A DNA stretch of 16,176 nt from CAZUFB01 sp964619775 (GCA_964619775.1 CAZUFB010000048.1:1-16176), one strand, 5' to 3'; positions 8,806 to 14,854 are shown, numbered from the stretch's first letter. Translations and numbers: made by a program. Notes: a model not told the origin generated them from the letters alone.

Positions 8806-8887
8806 CGCAACTGCCGCGCAAGGTGTGCGGGGGGGCGGCATGTGCAAGGGTGCGCGAGCCCGGGCACGGCGTTGCGCGGCAGTTGCG
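8806..8887. repeat. 82-bp element with 16-bp perfect inverted arms between convergent genes
   Basis: Arms 8806-8821 and 8872-8887 are perfect reverse complements over 16 bp around a 50-bp G-rich centre. Inner arms (GTG 8823-8825, CGGG 8828-8831 with CCCG 8859-8862, CAC 8865-8867) can extend the fold. The right arm ends 6 bp from the CR1 stop codon. A bidirectional terminator is the simplest reading; a small palindromic mobile element is the alternative. Confidence 0.6.
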
Positions 8888-8893
8888 GGGCGA

Positions 8894-9688
8894 TCAGCGG
8901 GCGGGGCCTGCGGTCACGGCGCGCTCGGGCAGGGGCGTCTTCTCGAACGCCTGCACGAACGCGACGATCCAGTCGGCCACGGCGGTAAGCATGTCCTCGC
9001 CCCACTGGGCGCTCGCCTCGCGCGGGTCGTCGGGGCCGATCCAGCCGTTGGCGGCGTAGTCGCGGGTGGGCCGGGGCATATGCAGGGTCACCCCGCGGAA
9101 CGTGACCTGGTCGAACCCCACGGTGGGCATCTCGGCCCCGGCGTCGTCCACGAGCTGCTGGCCGCCCACCGCGTCGAGGTCCACCAGCGCGGGGTCTATG
9201 TACAGGTTTGCCGAGGTCTCCTGTGCGCCGCCGTGCCCGCCGGCCCATGCGGGGTTGATGTCGCGCACCATGCTCCACCAGTCGAGCAGCGCGCAGCGGC
9301 AGCCTTTGCGCGCCATGGTGAGCTGGGCGTCGACGAGCGACTTGGTGTTGCCGCCGTGGCCGTTGACGAACACGAAGTGGCGCGCGCCGTGCGTGTAGAG
9401 GCTCTCGCAGATGCGCAGCGCCACCTGGTAGAGCACCTCGTCGCCCAGGCTGACGGTGCCCGGGAACTCGGTGAAGCGCGGGGTGGAGCCGAAGGGCATC
9501 GCCGGGGCGATGAGCAGGCCGGGGAGCTGCGCCTCGACCAGCTCGGAGAGCTTGACCGGCGCGAACATGTCGGTGCCCAGCGGGTTGTGGCGGCCGTGCT
9601 GCTCGATGGAGCCGAACAGCAGCATGACGGTGTCGTGCTCGGCAAAGTAGGCCTCGACCTGGGGCCAGGTGGAACGCTCGAGACGCAT
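8894..9688 (-). CDS. Creatininase-family amidohydrolase CR1
   Basis: 264-residue cytoplasmic metal-dependent amidohydrolase. Metal-site motifs: GSIEQHGRHNPLGTD (Glu29, His31, Asp40), FVNGHGGN (His111), and GGHGGAQETS (His152, Glu157). The double Trp in LLDWWS (137-138) is a family feature. The NGHGGN form is shared with the ArfB/MftE-like members, whereas the creatinine-hydrolysing enzymes have, to my knowledge, a Glu two residues after that His. Creatinine is therefore doubtful as substrate. The ATG at 9688 follows AAGGAG; the frame stays open upstream but shows no homology there. Compared with CR2 and CR3 it is the most divergent copy: it has APAMPFGST where they have PYGA(T/A)DDL(M/L)GYPGT. 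A long leader palindrome precedes it. Confidence 0.88.
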   Translation of the reverse strand: MRLERSTWPQVEAYFAEHDTVMLLFGSIEQHGRHNPLGTDMFAPVKLSELVEAQLPGLLIAPAMPFGSTPRFTEFPGTVSLGDEVLYQVALRICESLYTHGARHFVFVNGHGGNTKSLVDAQLTMARKGCRCALLDWWSMVRDINPAWAGGHGGAQETSANLYIDPALVDLDAVGGQQLVDDAGAEMPTVGFDQVTFRGVTLHMPRPTRDYAANGWIGPDDPREASAQWGEDMLTAVADWIVAFVQAFEKTPLPERAVTAGPAR

Positions 9689-9709
9689 GGGCTTCTCCTT
9701 AATCGTCCC

Positions 9710-9792
9710 GGGAACCGCTGGCGCTTCGTTCCGCGCAGGTTCACGTATGTCCAGCACGCATCGCCTGCGCGCGCCTCGCGCCGGCGGTTCCC
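9710..9792 (-). promoter_or_regulatory. 83-bp nested palindrome in the CR1 leader
   Basis: Outer arms 9710-9724 and 9778-9792 match 14 of 15 positions as reverse complements, and inner arms 9732-9739 and 9764-9771 match 8 of 8. They are evenly spaced around a 24-nt centre. It ends 21 bp before the CR1 start codon, beside the ribosome binding site. A weak -10 (TACGAT on the minus strand, 9827-9832) would place it inside the mRNA leader. It could be a cis-acting RNA element or a DNA cruciform. No known riboswitch is recognised. The 9689-10127 intergenic stretch otherwise holds the repeats listed next and no gene. Confidence 0.5.
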
Positions 9793-9900
9793 TGTTTCTG
9801 CCGTGACGGACGTGCGGTGTGCGGCTATCGTAGCGCTTTGCGCGTGCGGAGGGGAGGGGGTGGGGCGGTGTCTGTACAGCCTGAAGCGCATAGTGCAGCG

Positions 9901-9938
9901 CAAAGGAACCATGGGATGGCAAAGGGACCATGGGATGA
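9901..9938. repeat. Two-copy 19-bp tandem repeat
   Basis: Units 9901-9919 and 9920-9938 (CAAAGGRACCATGGGATGR) agree at 17 of 19 positions. They lie between CR1 and the first 110-bp repeat. Function unknown. Confidence 0.75.
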
Positions 9939-9951
9939 AAATTCAGTTGCG

Positions 9952-9968
9952 AAAAAAAGGGGGGGGGG
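9952..9968. other. A7-G10 homopolymer tract
   Basis: Seven A (9952-9958) are followed by ten G (9959-9968), immediately before the first 110-bp repeat. Such runs slip in replication and in sequencing, so the length may vary in the population or be an assembly error. Confidence 0.85.
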
Positions 9969-9971
9969 CTT

Positions 9972-10081
9972 CCTCATTGCCTGCCCTGCGCCGGCCCCCA
10001 CAGTCTCGGATTCCCGTAATTCCCGGAATATTCCCGTAATTCCGGGAATCGCCCGAGATTACGGGAATCGATTCCGGGAAT
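9972..10081. repeat. 110-bp direct repeat, copy A, with iteron-like array
   Basis: Identical base for base to 11891-12000 and in the same orientation, with an offset of 1,919 bp. A shorter match (TTCAGTTGCGA 9942-9952, against TTCAGTTGTGA 11870-11880) extends the similarity to the left across a variable spacer. The right 72 bp (10010-10081) contains six 11-mers of form ATTMCSGKAAT, starting at 10010, 10019, 10030, 10039, 10058 and 10071. The first four form two near-identical 20-bp tandem units. Copy A ends 46 bp upstream of the AlbA_2 regulator start, so it overlaps the likely promoter. Confidence 0.97.
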
Positions 10082-10127
10082 CGTAGTACTGTGAATACAC
10101 GGTTGGACATTGCAGCGGAGGAGCGCC

Positions 10128-11792
10128 ATGGACCTTCCATCTCGTGAAGCCATCGACATCGAGTTTAAAAGCGATCGCAAGATGATTGCCGATAGCACGA
10201 TTGTGGAAGAGGTGGTCGCCCTTGCGAACACGCGCGGGGGTGATCTGTACATCGGTATCGAAGACGATGGTTCGATTACGGGGGCTCAACCTGCGCATTG
10301 CGATACGGTGCGGCTCGCTTCGTTGATAGCGGCCAGGACCGTTCCTCCGGTATCGGTGCGTGTCAATGTCGTTGAAAGCGCAGGGATGCAGCCGGTTGTC
10401 CGCGTCGAAGTGCCGCAGTCGCCGAGCGTCGTTGCGACGTCGGCGGGCCGGATGCTGCGCCGGAGGTTCAAACCGGACGGCTCACCGGAAAGCGTCCCCA
10501 TGTTTCCTCATGAAATCACGACGCGTCTAGCGGATTTAAGGCGGCTCGATTTGACGGCACAGCCGATGCTTGATGCCACGGTGGATGACTTTGACAGGGA
10601 GGAGCTCGACAGGCTCCGCCGCGCCGTGACGACGTACAAAGACAGCGACCGCAGCCTGCTTGGATTGACGGACGAGGAGCTTGAGAAGGCGCTGGGGCTT
10701 ACGGTACGGGTCGACGACGCATATGTTCCCACATTGACGGGGCTGCTCCTGGTTGGCCGCCCCGATGTAATCAAGCGCCTGGCCCCCACGTCCGAGGCGG
10801 CGTTCCAAGTCCTTCAGGGCACCGAGGTAAAGGTGAACCAGTCGTTCTGCCATCCGCTCCTCTATGTTATCGAGAAAATGATGGAGCTGCTGGAGCCGTG
10901 GAGCCTCGAGAGCGAAGTGTCCGTTGGGCCGTACATGCTATCCGTTCCGCTCTTCGACAAGCGGGCATTCCGCGAGGCTGTGGTCAATGCTTTTGGACAT
11001 CGCGACTATTCCATGTTGGGACGTGTGCGTGTGGAGATTCAAGACGAAGGTCTTACCGTTGCGAATCCCGGAGGGTTCATCGAGGGAATCAGCGCCCGGA
11101 ACCTCCTTACGGCTGAACCGCGTGGTCGCAATCCGTGCCTCATGGATGCCCTTAAACGTATCGGCCTGGCCGAGCGCACGGGGCGTGGTATCGACCGAAT
11201 TTACGAGGGATCTCTTGTGTACGGCAAAACGCTGCCTGACTATTCTGGTTCGAACGAGACAGGGGTCAGGCTTTTTATCGCGAGCAGCGCTCCTGATGCC
11301 ATGTTCATCAACATGATCGCGGAGGAGCGGGACCGCAGTGGTAGGCCGCTTTCTCTTCAGTCCCTACTGGTGCTTGACGCCCTCAAACGGTACCGTCGCT
11401 GTGGGATGACCATGCTTGCTGACAATGTGGATATGTCTGCAGGAGTGTTGAGATCCACGGTCGAGCGCTTGGTCGAGGCGGGTTTGGTCGAGGCGGCGGG
11501 TTCGGGGGCGAACAGGGAATACTGGCTGAACGCCCGGGTCTATGCACGCACGGGAGAGTCACATGCCTACGTTCGACAGGCGGACATCGACGCGGTGAGG
11601 TATCCCGAACTCGTTATGAAACTGCTCTCTCAGCAGGGAAGCGTGTCCACACCTGATGTCAGGGATCTCCTTCACGTTACTGTTGACCAGGCGTATTACA
11701 TCATTTCCAAACTGGTGAAGGCAGGGCGACTCGTCAAGGTGGGAAAGGGCAAGGGCACGCGCTATGTGCTTCCCGACAACGTCGGAGACTAA
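10128..11792 (+). CDS. AlbA_2/ATPase/winged-helix regulator (COG2865-like)
   Basis: 554-residue protein resembling predicted transcriptional regulators annotated as RecG-related or Schlafen AlbA_2 proteins. An AlbA_2 putative nucleic-acid-binding domain spans about 7-130 (IEFKSD at 11-16, ALANTRGGDLYIGIEDDGSI at 31-50). A GHKL-type ATPase C-terminal region is at about 275-385 (FREAVVNAFGHRDYS, VANPGGF, RTGRGIDRI). Two winged-helix segments follow, at about 415-467 (MLADNVDMSAGVLRSTVERL) and 495-548 (VSTPDVRDLLHVTVDQAYY). The ATG at 10128 is preferred because GGAGGAG lies 5 nt upstream. The gene runs opposite to the creatininase array, is less GC-rich than its neighbours and is bracketed by the two 110-bp repeats, which suggests acquisition. 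DNA-binding autoregulation through the iteron-like sites is an inference. Its target genes are unknown. Confidence 0.9.
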   Translation: MDLPSREAIDIEFKSDRKMIADSTIVEEVVALANTRGGDLYIGIEDDGSITGAQPAHCDTVRLASLIAARTVPPVSVRVNVVESAGMQPVVRVEVPQSPSVVATSAGRMLRRRFKPDGSPESVPMFPHEITTRLADLRRLDLTAQPMLDATVDDFDREELDRLRRAVTTYKDSDRSLLGLTDEELEKALGLTVRVDDAYVPTLTGLLLVGRPDVIKRLAPTSEAAFQVLQGTEVKVNQSFCHPLLYVIEKMMELLEPWSLESEVSVGPYMLSVPLFDKRAFREAVVNAFGHRDYSMLGRVRVEIQDEGLTVANPGGFIEGISARNLLTAEPRGRNPCLMDALKRIGLAERTGRGIDRIYEGSLVYGKTLPDYSGSNETGVRLFIASSAPDAMFINMIAEERDRSGRPLSLQSLLVLDALKRYRRCGMTMLADNVDMSAGVLRSTVERLVEAGLVEAAGSGANREYWLNARVYARTGESHAYVRQADIDAVRYPELVMKLLSQQGSVSTPDVRDLLHVTVDQAYYIISKLVKAGRLVKVGKGKGTRYVLPDNVGD

Positions 11793-11877
11793 GGGCGCTC
11801 TCTGGTGGGCAAGACTCTTCACGACTGAGTTTGACTGCGGTGGCGACCAGGTGGTTCTCTATCATGCCGTTCAGTTG

Positions 11878-11895
11878 TGAGGGGTTTGCCCCTCA
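11878..11895 (+). terminator. Small hairpin after the AlbA_2 regulator
   Basis: TGAGGGG and CCCCTCA form a perfect 7-bp stem with a TTTG loop, 85 bp beyond the regulator stop and overlapping the start of repeat copy B. It may end the regulator transcript. The matching position in copy A holds the A7-G10 tract instead. Confidence 0.45.
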
Positions 11896-12000
11896 TTGCC
11901 TGCCCTGCGCCGGCCCCCACAGTCTCGGATTCCCGTAATTCCCGGAATATTCCCGTAATTCCGGGAATCGCCCGAGATTACGGGAATCGATTCCGGGAAT
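11891..12000. repeat. 110-bp direct repeat, copy B, with iteron-like array
   Basis: Perfect copy of 9972-10081. Its six 11-mers start at 11929, 11938, 11949, 11958, 11977 and 11990. It lies in the 480-bp stretch between the convergent ends of the regulator and CR2; that stretch holds no credible gene. Sequence beyond 12000 differs completely from that beyond copy A. Confidence 0.97.
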
Positions 12001-12048
12001 TGCGCCCGACGCCGTTCGTCGAGTACCTCAATCGGCAGGCAGGATGGG

Positions 12049-12105
12049 GCGCCGGCACGGGGCGGCGAAGGGACGGAAGTGCGCCCGCGTGTCCCGTGCC
12101 GGCGC
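12049..12105. repeat. 57-bp element with 13-bp perfect inverted arms
   Basis: GCGCCGGCACGGG (12049-12061) and its exact reverse complement (12093-12105) flank 31 bp. It lies between the convergent AlbA_2 regulator and CR2, where a bidirectional terminator would be expected. No U-tract is present. Confidence 0.55.
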
Positions 12106-12237
12106 AGGTCTTCGGGGTGCTCGATGCGGCGGCAGGCGGCGAGCGCGTTGTCGAGCATGTTCATGGGCAGCGAGCAGAGGTCTCACTCGAGAATGCCCAG
12201 GTCGCGGGGGGCGAGCGCCTGGTGAGCGTCCTGGCGG

Positions 12238-12271
12238 CGCCCCGTCCCGGCCGGGACTTCGCGCCGGGGCG
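12238..12271 (-). terminator. Nested palindrome abutting the CR2 stop
   Basis: CGCCCC/GGGGCG outer arms (12238-12243 with 12266-12271) enclose a perfect 14-bp palindrome GTCCCGGCCGGGAC (12244-12257). It begins 1 bp beyond the CR2 stop codon, a likely terminator or mRNA 3' stabiliser. Confidence 0.5.
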
Positions 12272-12272
12272 G

Positions 12273-13148
12273 CTACTCCGCCGCGAGGCGCGCGATGTAT
12301 GCGTCGGCGCGGCGCAGCTCGCGGGCGTCGTCGAGGGGGCCGGGCAGCGGGGTTGCCTCGAGGGCCTTCACGAAGCGCACCAGGTAGTCGGCCGTGCCCT
12401 CGAGCATCGCGCGGCCGCGCTCGGCGCTCGCGTCCTCGGGGAGCACGCCCAGACCGTAGCCGAGCCAACCGTTGGAACTGAAGCGGTCGAGGCGGCGCGG
12501 GAAGTCGACGCTCACACCCTCGAACTCCACCGTGCTCCAACCGGTCGTGGTGAACGCGCCGCCCACGGCCTCGGGCGCCTCGTCGTCGGGCGCCAGGCCG
12601 ATGTCGTTGCGCAGGCCCTCGGGCGCGCAGGCCGCCATGTCCACCGAGTCGGGGTCGATGGCGAGGTTCGCGCTCGTCTCCATGCCGTCGCCATGGCCAC
12701 CTCCCCATTCCGGATTGAGCTGCGGGGCCACCTTCCACCAGTTCACCAAGGCCGCCAGGCAGCCGCGGCGGTTGAGCCCCATGCACACCGTGCCGAGCGA
12801 CTTGACGTTGCCGCCGTGGCCGTTCACGAACATGAAGCGCCGTGCGCCGTAGCTATAAAGCTGGTCGGTGATGGCGGTCATGACGTCGATGAGCCCCTGG
12901 ACGCCCAGGCTGATGGTGCCGGGGTAGCCCATGAGGTCGTCGGTGGCGCCGTAGGGCTGCGTGGGGGCGATGAGCACCTCGGGGTAGCGCTCGTCAATGA
13001 GCTTTGCGAGGTGGTCGGGCGCCATGGTGTCGGTGCCGAGCGGGTTGTGACGGCCGTGGCACTCGATGGAGCCCACGCCGATGAGCACGGTGTCGCGGGT
13101 CTCGAAGTACGTGCGCACCTGCGGCCAGGTGCTGCGGGCGAGGAACAT
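12273..13148 (-). CDS. Creatininase-family amidohydrolase CR2
   Basis: 291-residue paralogue of CR1 and CR3, closer to CR3 (shared PYGA(T/A)DDL(M/L)GYPGT block near 66-78). Metal-site motifs: GSIECHGRHNPLGTD (Glu29, His31, Asp40), FVNGHGGN (His111), GGHGDGMETS (His152, Glu157), and the WW pair at 137-138. It has a charged C-terminal tail of about 20 residues (DDARELRRADAYIARLAAE) missing from CR1 and different from that of CR3. The ATG at 13148 follows AGGAGGT at a short spacing; an open frame continues upstream through the intergenic palindrome but lacks homology. It lies 127 bp downstream of CR3 and may be co-transcribed with it or use its own operator-bearing promoter. Substrate unknown. 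Confidence 0.88.
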   Translation of the reverse strand: MFLARSTWPQVRTYFETRDTVLIGVGSIECHGRHNPLGTDTMAPDHLAKLIDERYPEVLIAPTQPYGATDDLMGYPGTISLGVQGLIDVMTAITDQLYSYGARRFMFVNGHGGNVKSLGTVCMGLNRRGCLAALVNWWKVAPQLNPEWGGGHGDGMETSANLAIDPDSVDMAACAPEGLRNDIGLAPDDEAPEAVGGAFTTTGWSTVEFEGVSVDFPRRLDRFSSNGWLGYGLGVLPEDASAERGRAMLEGTADYLVRFVKALEATPLPGPLDDARELRRADAYIARLAAE

Positions 13149-13190
13149 GGTGACCTCCTGGGGTAGGGGCTCGGGGCGGGTTGGGACAAA

Positions 13191-13210
13191 ATTTCGGATT
13201 GATTCGAAAT
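13191..13210. promoter_or_regulatory. 20-bp operator-like inverted repeat upstream of CR2
   Basis: ATTTCG (13191-13196) and CGAAAT (13205-13210) are separated by 8 nt (GATTGATT), an A+T-rich island in a GC-rich gap, 43 bp upstream of the CR2 start. This suits a dimeric repressor site, though no -10/-35 pair is clear. Confidence 0.4.
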
Positions 13211-13275
13211 CGCCCGACACGTTTCCGGGATGAACTGGAAGCGCGTCGGGGTCGCTTGGCGCGGGACGGACGCCC

Positions 13276-14124
13276 TTACGCCTCGATTGCGCCGGGCTTG
13301 CCCTCGAACGTACCGGGATGGCCGGTGGAGCGCACGGGCAACGGTTCGGGCAGCGGGCATTGGCGGAACTCCCTGAGGAAGTCCACGATGTAGTCGGCCG
13401 TGCCCTGCATCATCGCGTCGCCCCATTCCTTGCTGGCGGTCTTGGCGTGGTCGGGCCCGATCCAGCCGTTGGAGGCGTAGCGCACCGCGTCGCGCGGCAT
13501 GCCCACGTGCACGCCCTTGTAGAGCACGTTGCCCCAGCCGTCGGAGGGCAGCGCATCGCTCACGTCGTTCACGATGCCCATCTCGCCGCGCGCCCCTTCG
13601 AGCTCGGCCGCGTCCACCAGGGAGGGGTCCACGGCGAGCATGGCGCTCGTCTCCTCGCCGGCGCCGTGGCCGCCCGCCCACGCGGGGTTTATCTCGCCGG
13701 CCATGAGCCACCAGTTCATGAGCGCGCAGCGGCAGCCGCGCCGGTCGAGCTCCTCGCCCACCTGGCTGAGCGGCTTGATGTTGGGACCGTGGCCGTTGAG
13801 CAGCACGAAGCGTCGCGCGCCGTAGTCGTAGAGCTGGTCGCACAGGCGCTTGACCACCTCGTAGAGCAGCCGGTAGCCGATGCTGAGCGTGCCGGGGTAG
13901 CCGAGCAGGTCGTCGGCTGCGCCGTAGGGGATGGTCGGCGCGATGAGGACCTCAGGGTCCTGCTGTTCGACGAGGTCGAGCAGGAAGTTGGGTGCGATGG
14001 TGTCGACGCCCAACGGGTTGTGGCGGCCGTGCTCCTCGGTGGACCCGATGGCGAGGACGACCAGGTCGTTGCCGTCGTCGAAGTACTTCTTGACGGCCGG
14101 CCACGTCGAGGTTTCGATGCGCAT
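13276..14124 (-). CDS. Creatininase-family amidohydrolase CR3
   Basis: 282-residue paralogue, first of the array in transcription order. Metal-site motifs: GSTEEHGRHNPLGVD (Glu30, His32, Asp41), LNGHGPN (His112, with Pro where CR1 and CR2 have Gly), GGHGAGEETS (His153, Glu158), and the WW pair at 138-139. All five expected metal ligands are present, so it should be an active hydrolase. The C-terminal tail (about 263-282) is Pro/Gly-rich and differs from the tails of the other two copies. The ATG at 14124 follows AAGGAGGT. The TAGAAT promoter candidate at 14161-14166 lies 37 bp upstream. The substrate cannot be assigned. Confidence 0.9.
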   Translation of the reverse strand: MRIETSTWPAVKKYFDDGNDLVVLAIGSTEEHGRHNPLGVDTIAPNFLLDLVEQQDPEVLIAPTIPYGAADDLLGYPGTLSIGYRLLYEVVKRLCDQLYDYGARRFVLLNGHGPNIKPLSQVGEELDRRGCRCALMNWWLMAGEINPAWAGGHGAGEETSAMLAVDPSLVDAAELEGARGEMGIVNDVSDALPSDGWGNVLYKGVHVGMPRDAVRYASNGWIGPDHAKTASKEWGDAMMQGTADYIVDFLREFRQCPLPEPLPVRSTGHPGTFEGKPGAIEA

Positions 14125-14160
14125 GGGCAGACCTCCTTGTCAGATGGCGATACGCGCAGC

Positions 14161-14166
14161 ATTCTA
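14161..14166 (-). promoter_or_regulatory. Candidate -10 element of the CR3 gene
   Basis: The minus strand reads TAGAAT, 37 bp upstream of the CR3 start codon. The M42 promoter region also contains TAGAAT (7882-7887). No good -35 is visible. Confidence 0.4.
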
Positions 14167-14412
14167 GTTCGTCGCGCCGTCCGGGGCGAGGGTTGCGCAC
14201 GGTCGCCACAATGGGTGTGGGCGGACGTGCGATGCGGACGGGGTGGTCGAGGTGGACGATGGTGGACGAGGCGACGTCTTTGGCCGTCATCTGCAACCGT
14301 TTCACCCGTTGCAGTACGGGAAGCGGCTCCTCCTCGAAATCAGAGGTGCATGCCAAGAGAAAAACGAGGTCGTACCAAAAGCGGATTTCGGCACGCCCTT
14401 TTTCTGTCTGTC

Positions 14413-14546
14413 TGCCGATCTATTGTCTGNNNNNNNNNNNNNNNNNNNNNNNNNNNNNNNNNNNNNNNNNNNNNNNNNNNNNNNNNNNNNNNNNNNNNNN
14501 NNNNNNNNNNNNNNNNNNNNNNNNNNNNNTGCCGATCTATTGTCTG
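14413..14546. repeat. Identical 17-mers flanking the scaffold gap (probable short tandem repeat)
   Basis: TGCCGATCTATTGTCTG occurs at 14413-14429, right up to the gap, and again at 14530-14546, starting right after it. On the right side the next bases (TGCCGATA) begin another partial unit, which suggests a tandem array with a unit near 15 bp that broke the assembly. Confidence 0.75.
14430..14529. other. Scaffold gap (100 N)
   Basis: Exactly 100 N, the conventional placeholder for unknown length. The real spacing may be negative (overlapping contig ends), or a longer repeat array may be hidden here. Confidence 0.95.
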
Positions 14547-14718
14547 CCGATATCTCGATAGTTGATTTTAAGGCTAGCGGAAGGTGTTTTGACGGTCTTG
14601 AAAATCAACCTCGTTTTGCCGCCTGCTTCTCCAAACCACCCGTTCTCCGCTTGCCGGGCGCCGTTGCCCGCACAACATGCGCTTGAAATAATCCGCTGGT
14701 ATCATTCGCTAATACGGT

Positions 14719-14747
14719 TTGACGCCGCATTTGCCAGGCAATAGGTG
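14719..14747 (+). promoter_or_regulatory. Weak promoter candidate of the Nramp gene
   Basis: TTGACG (14719-14724) is a good -35 hexamer, but at 17-bp spacing the -10 is only TAGGTG (14742-14747). It lies about 107 bp upstream of the start codon. Confidence 0.25.
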
Positions 14748-14854
14748 AATATCGGGGTTGCATAGACAGCCGATTCCTGCTCCTCCCTGTGCCGGGGCGG
14801 CGTGCGAGCCGTTTCGACCCGTTCGTGCCTCGCGCATGTGAAAGGAGATGTACC

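Larger units (their letters stand above)
14125..14854. other. Intergenic region between CR3 and the Nramp gene (730 bp, with gap)
   Basis: Divergent control region with no recognisable gene in either strand. Besides the promoter candidates and the gap listed separately, it contains a 7-bp-arm hairpin, CTGCAAC (14291-14297) and GTTGCAG (14308-14314). The segment around 14330-14740 is visibly more A+T-rich than the flanking genes. Confidence 0.5.

Noticed and set aside
10010..10081. CRISPR-like array
   Set aside because: The 11-mers overlap or abut, with no unique spacers of 25-40 bp, and no cas genes are nearby. An iteron or operator cluster fits better.
11871..12164. Minus-strand open frame beginning MNMLDNALAACRRIEHPEDL
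   Set aside because: No ribosome binding site, no recognised domain, and it reads through both the wide palindrome and repeat copy B.
13207..13217. AATCGCCCGA shared with the centre of the 110-bp repeats, suggesting a third copy upstream of CR2
   Set aside because: Only 10 bp match and the ATTMCSGKAAT units are missing; chance similarity is sufficient.
8894..14124. Creatinine degradation operon
   Set aside because: No creatinase, sarcosine or methylhydantoin enzyme genes are present, and the NGHGGN/NGHGPN motif does not match the creatinine-hydrolysing enzymes.
14380..14403. Possible terminator with T-run before the second gap
   Set aside because: Only a 3-bp stem (GCG/CGC) could be formed before the T tract; too weak to call.
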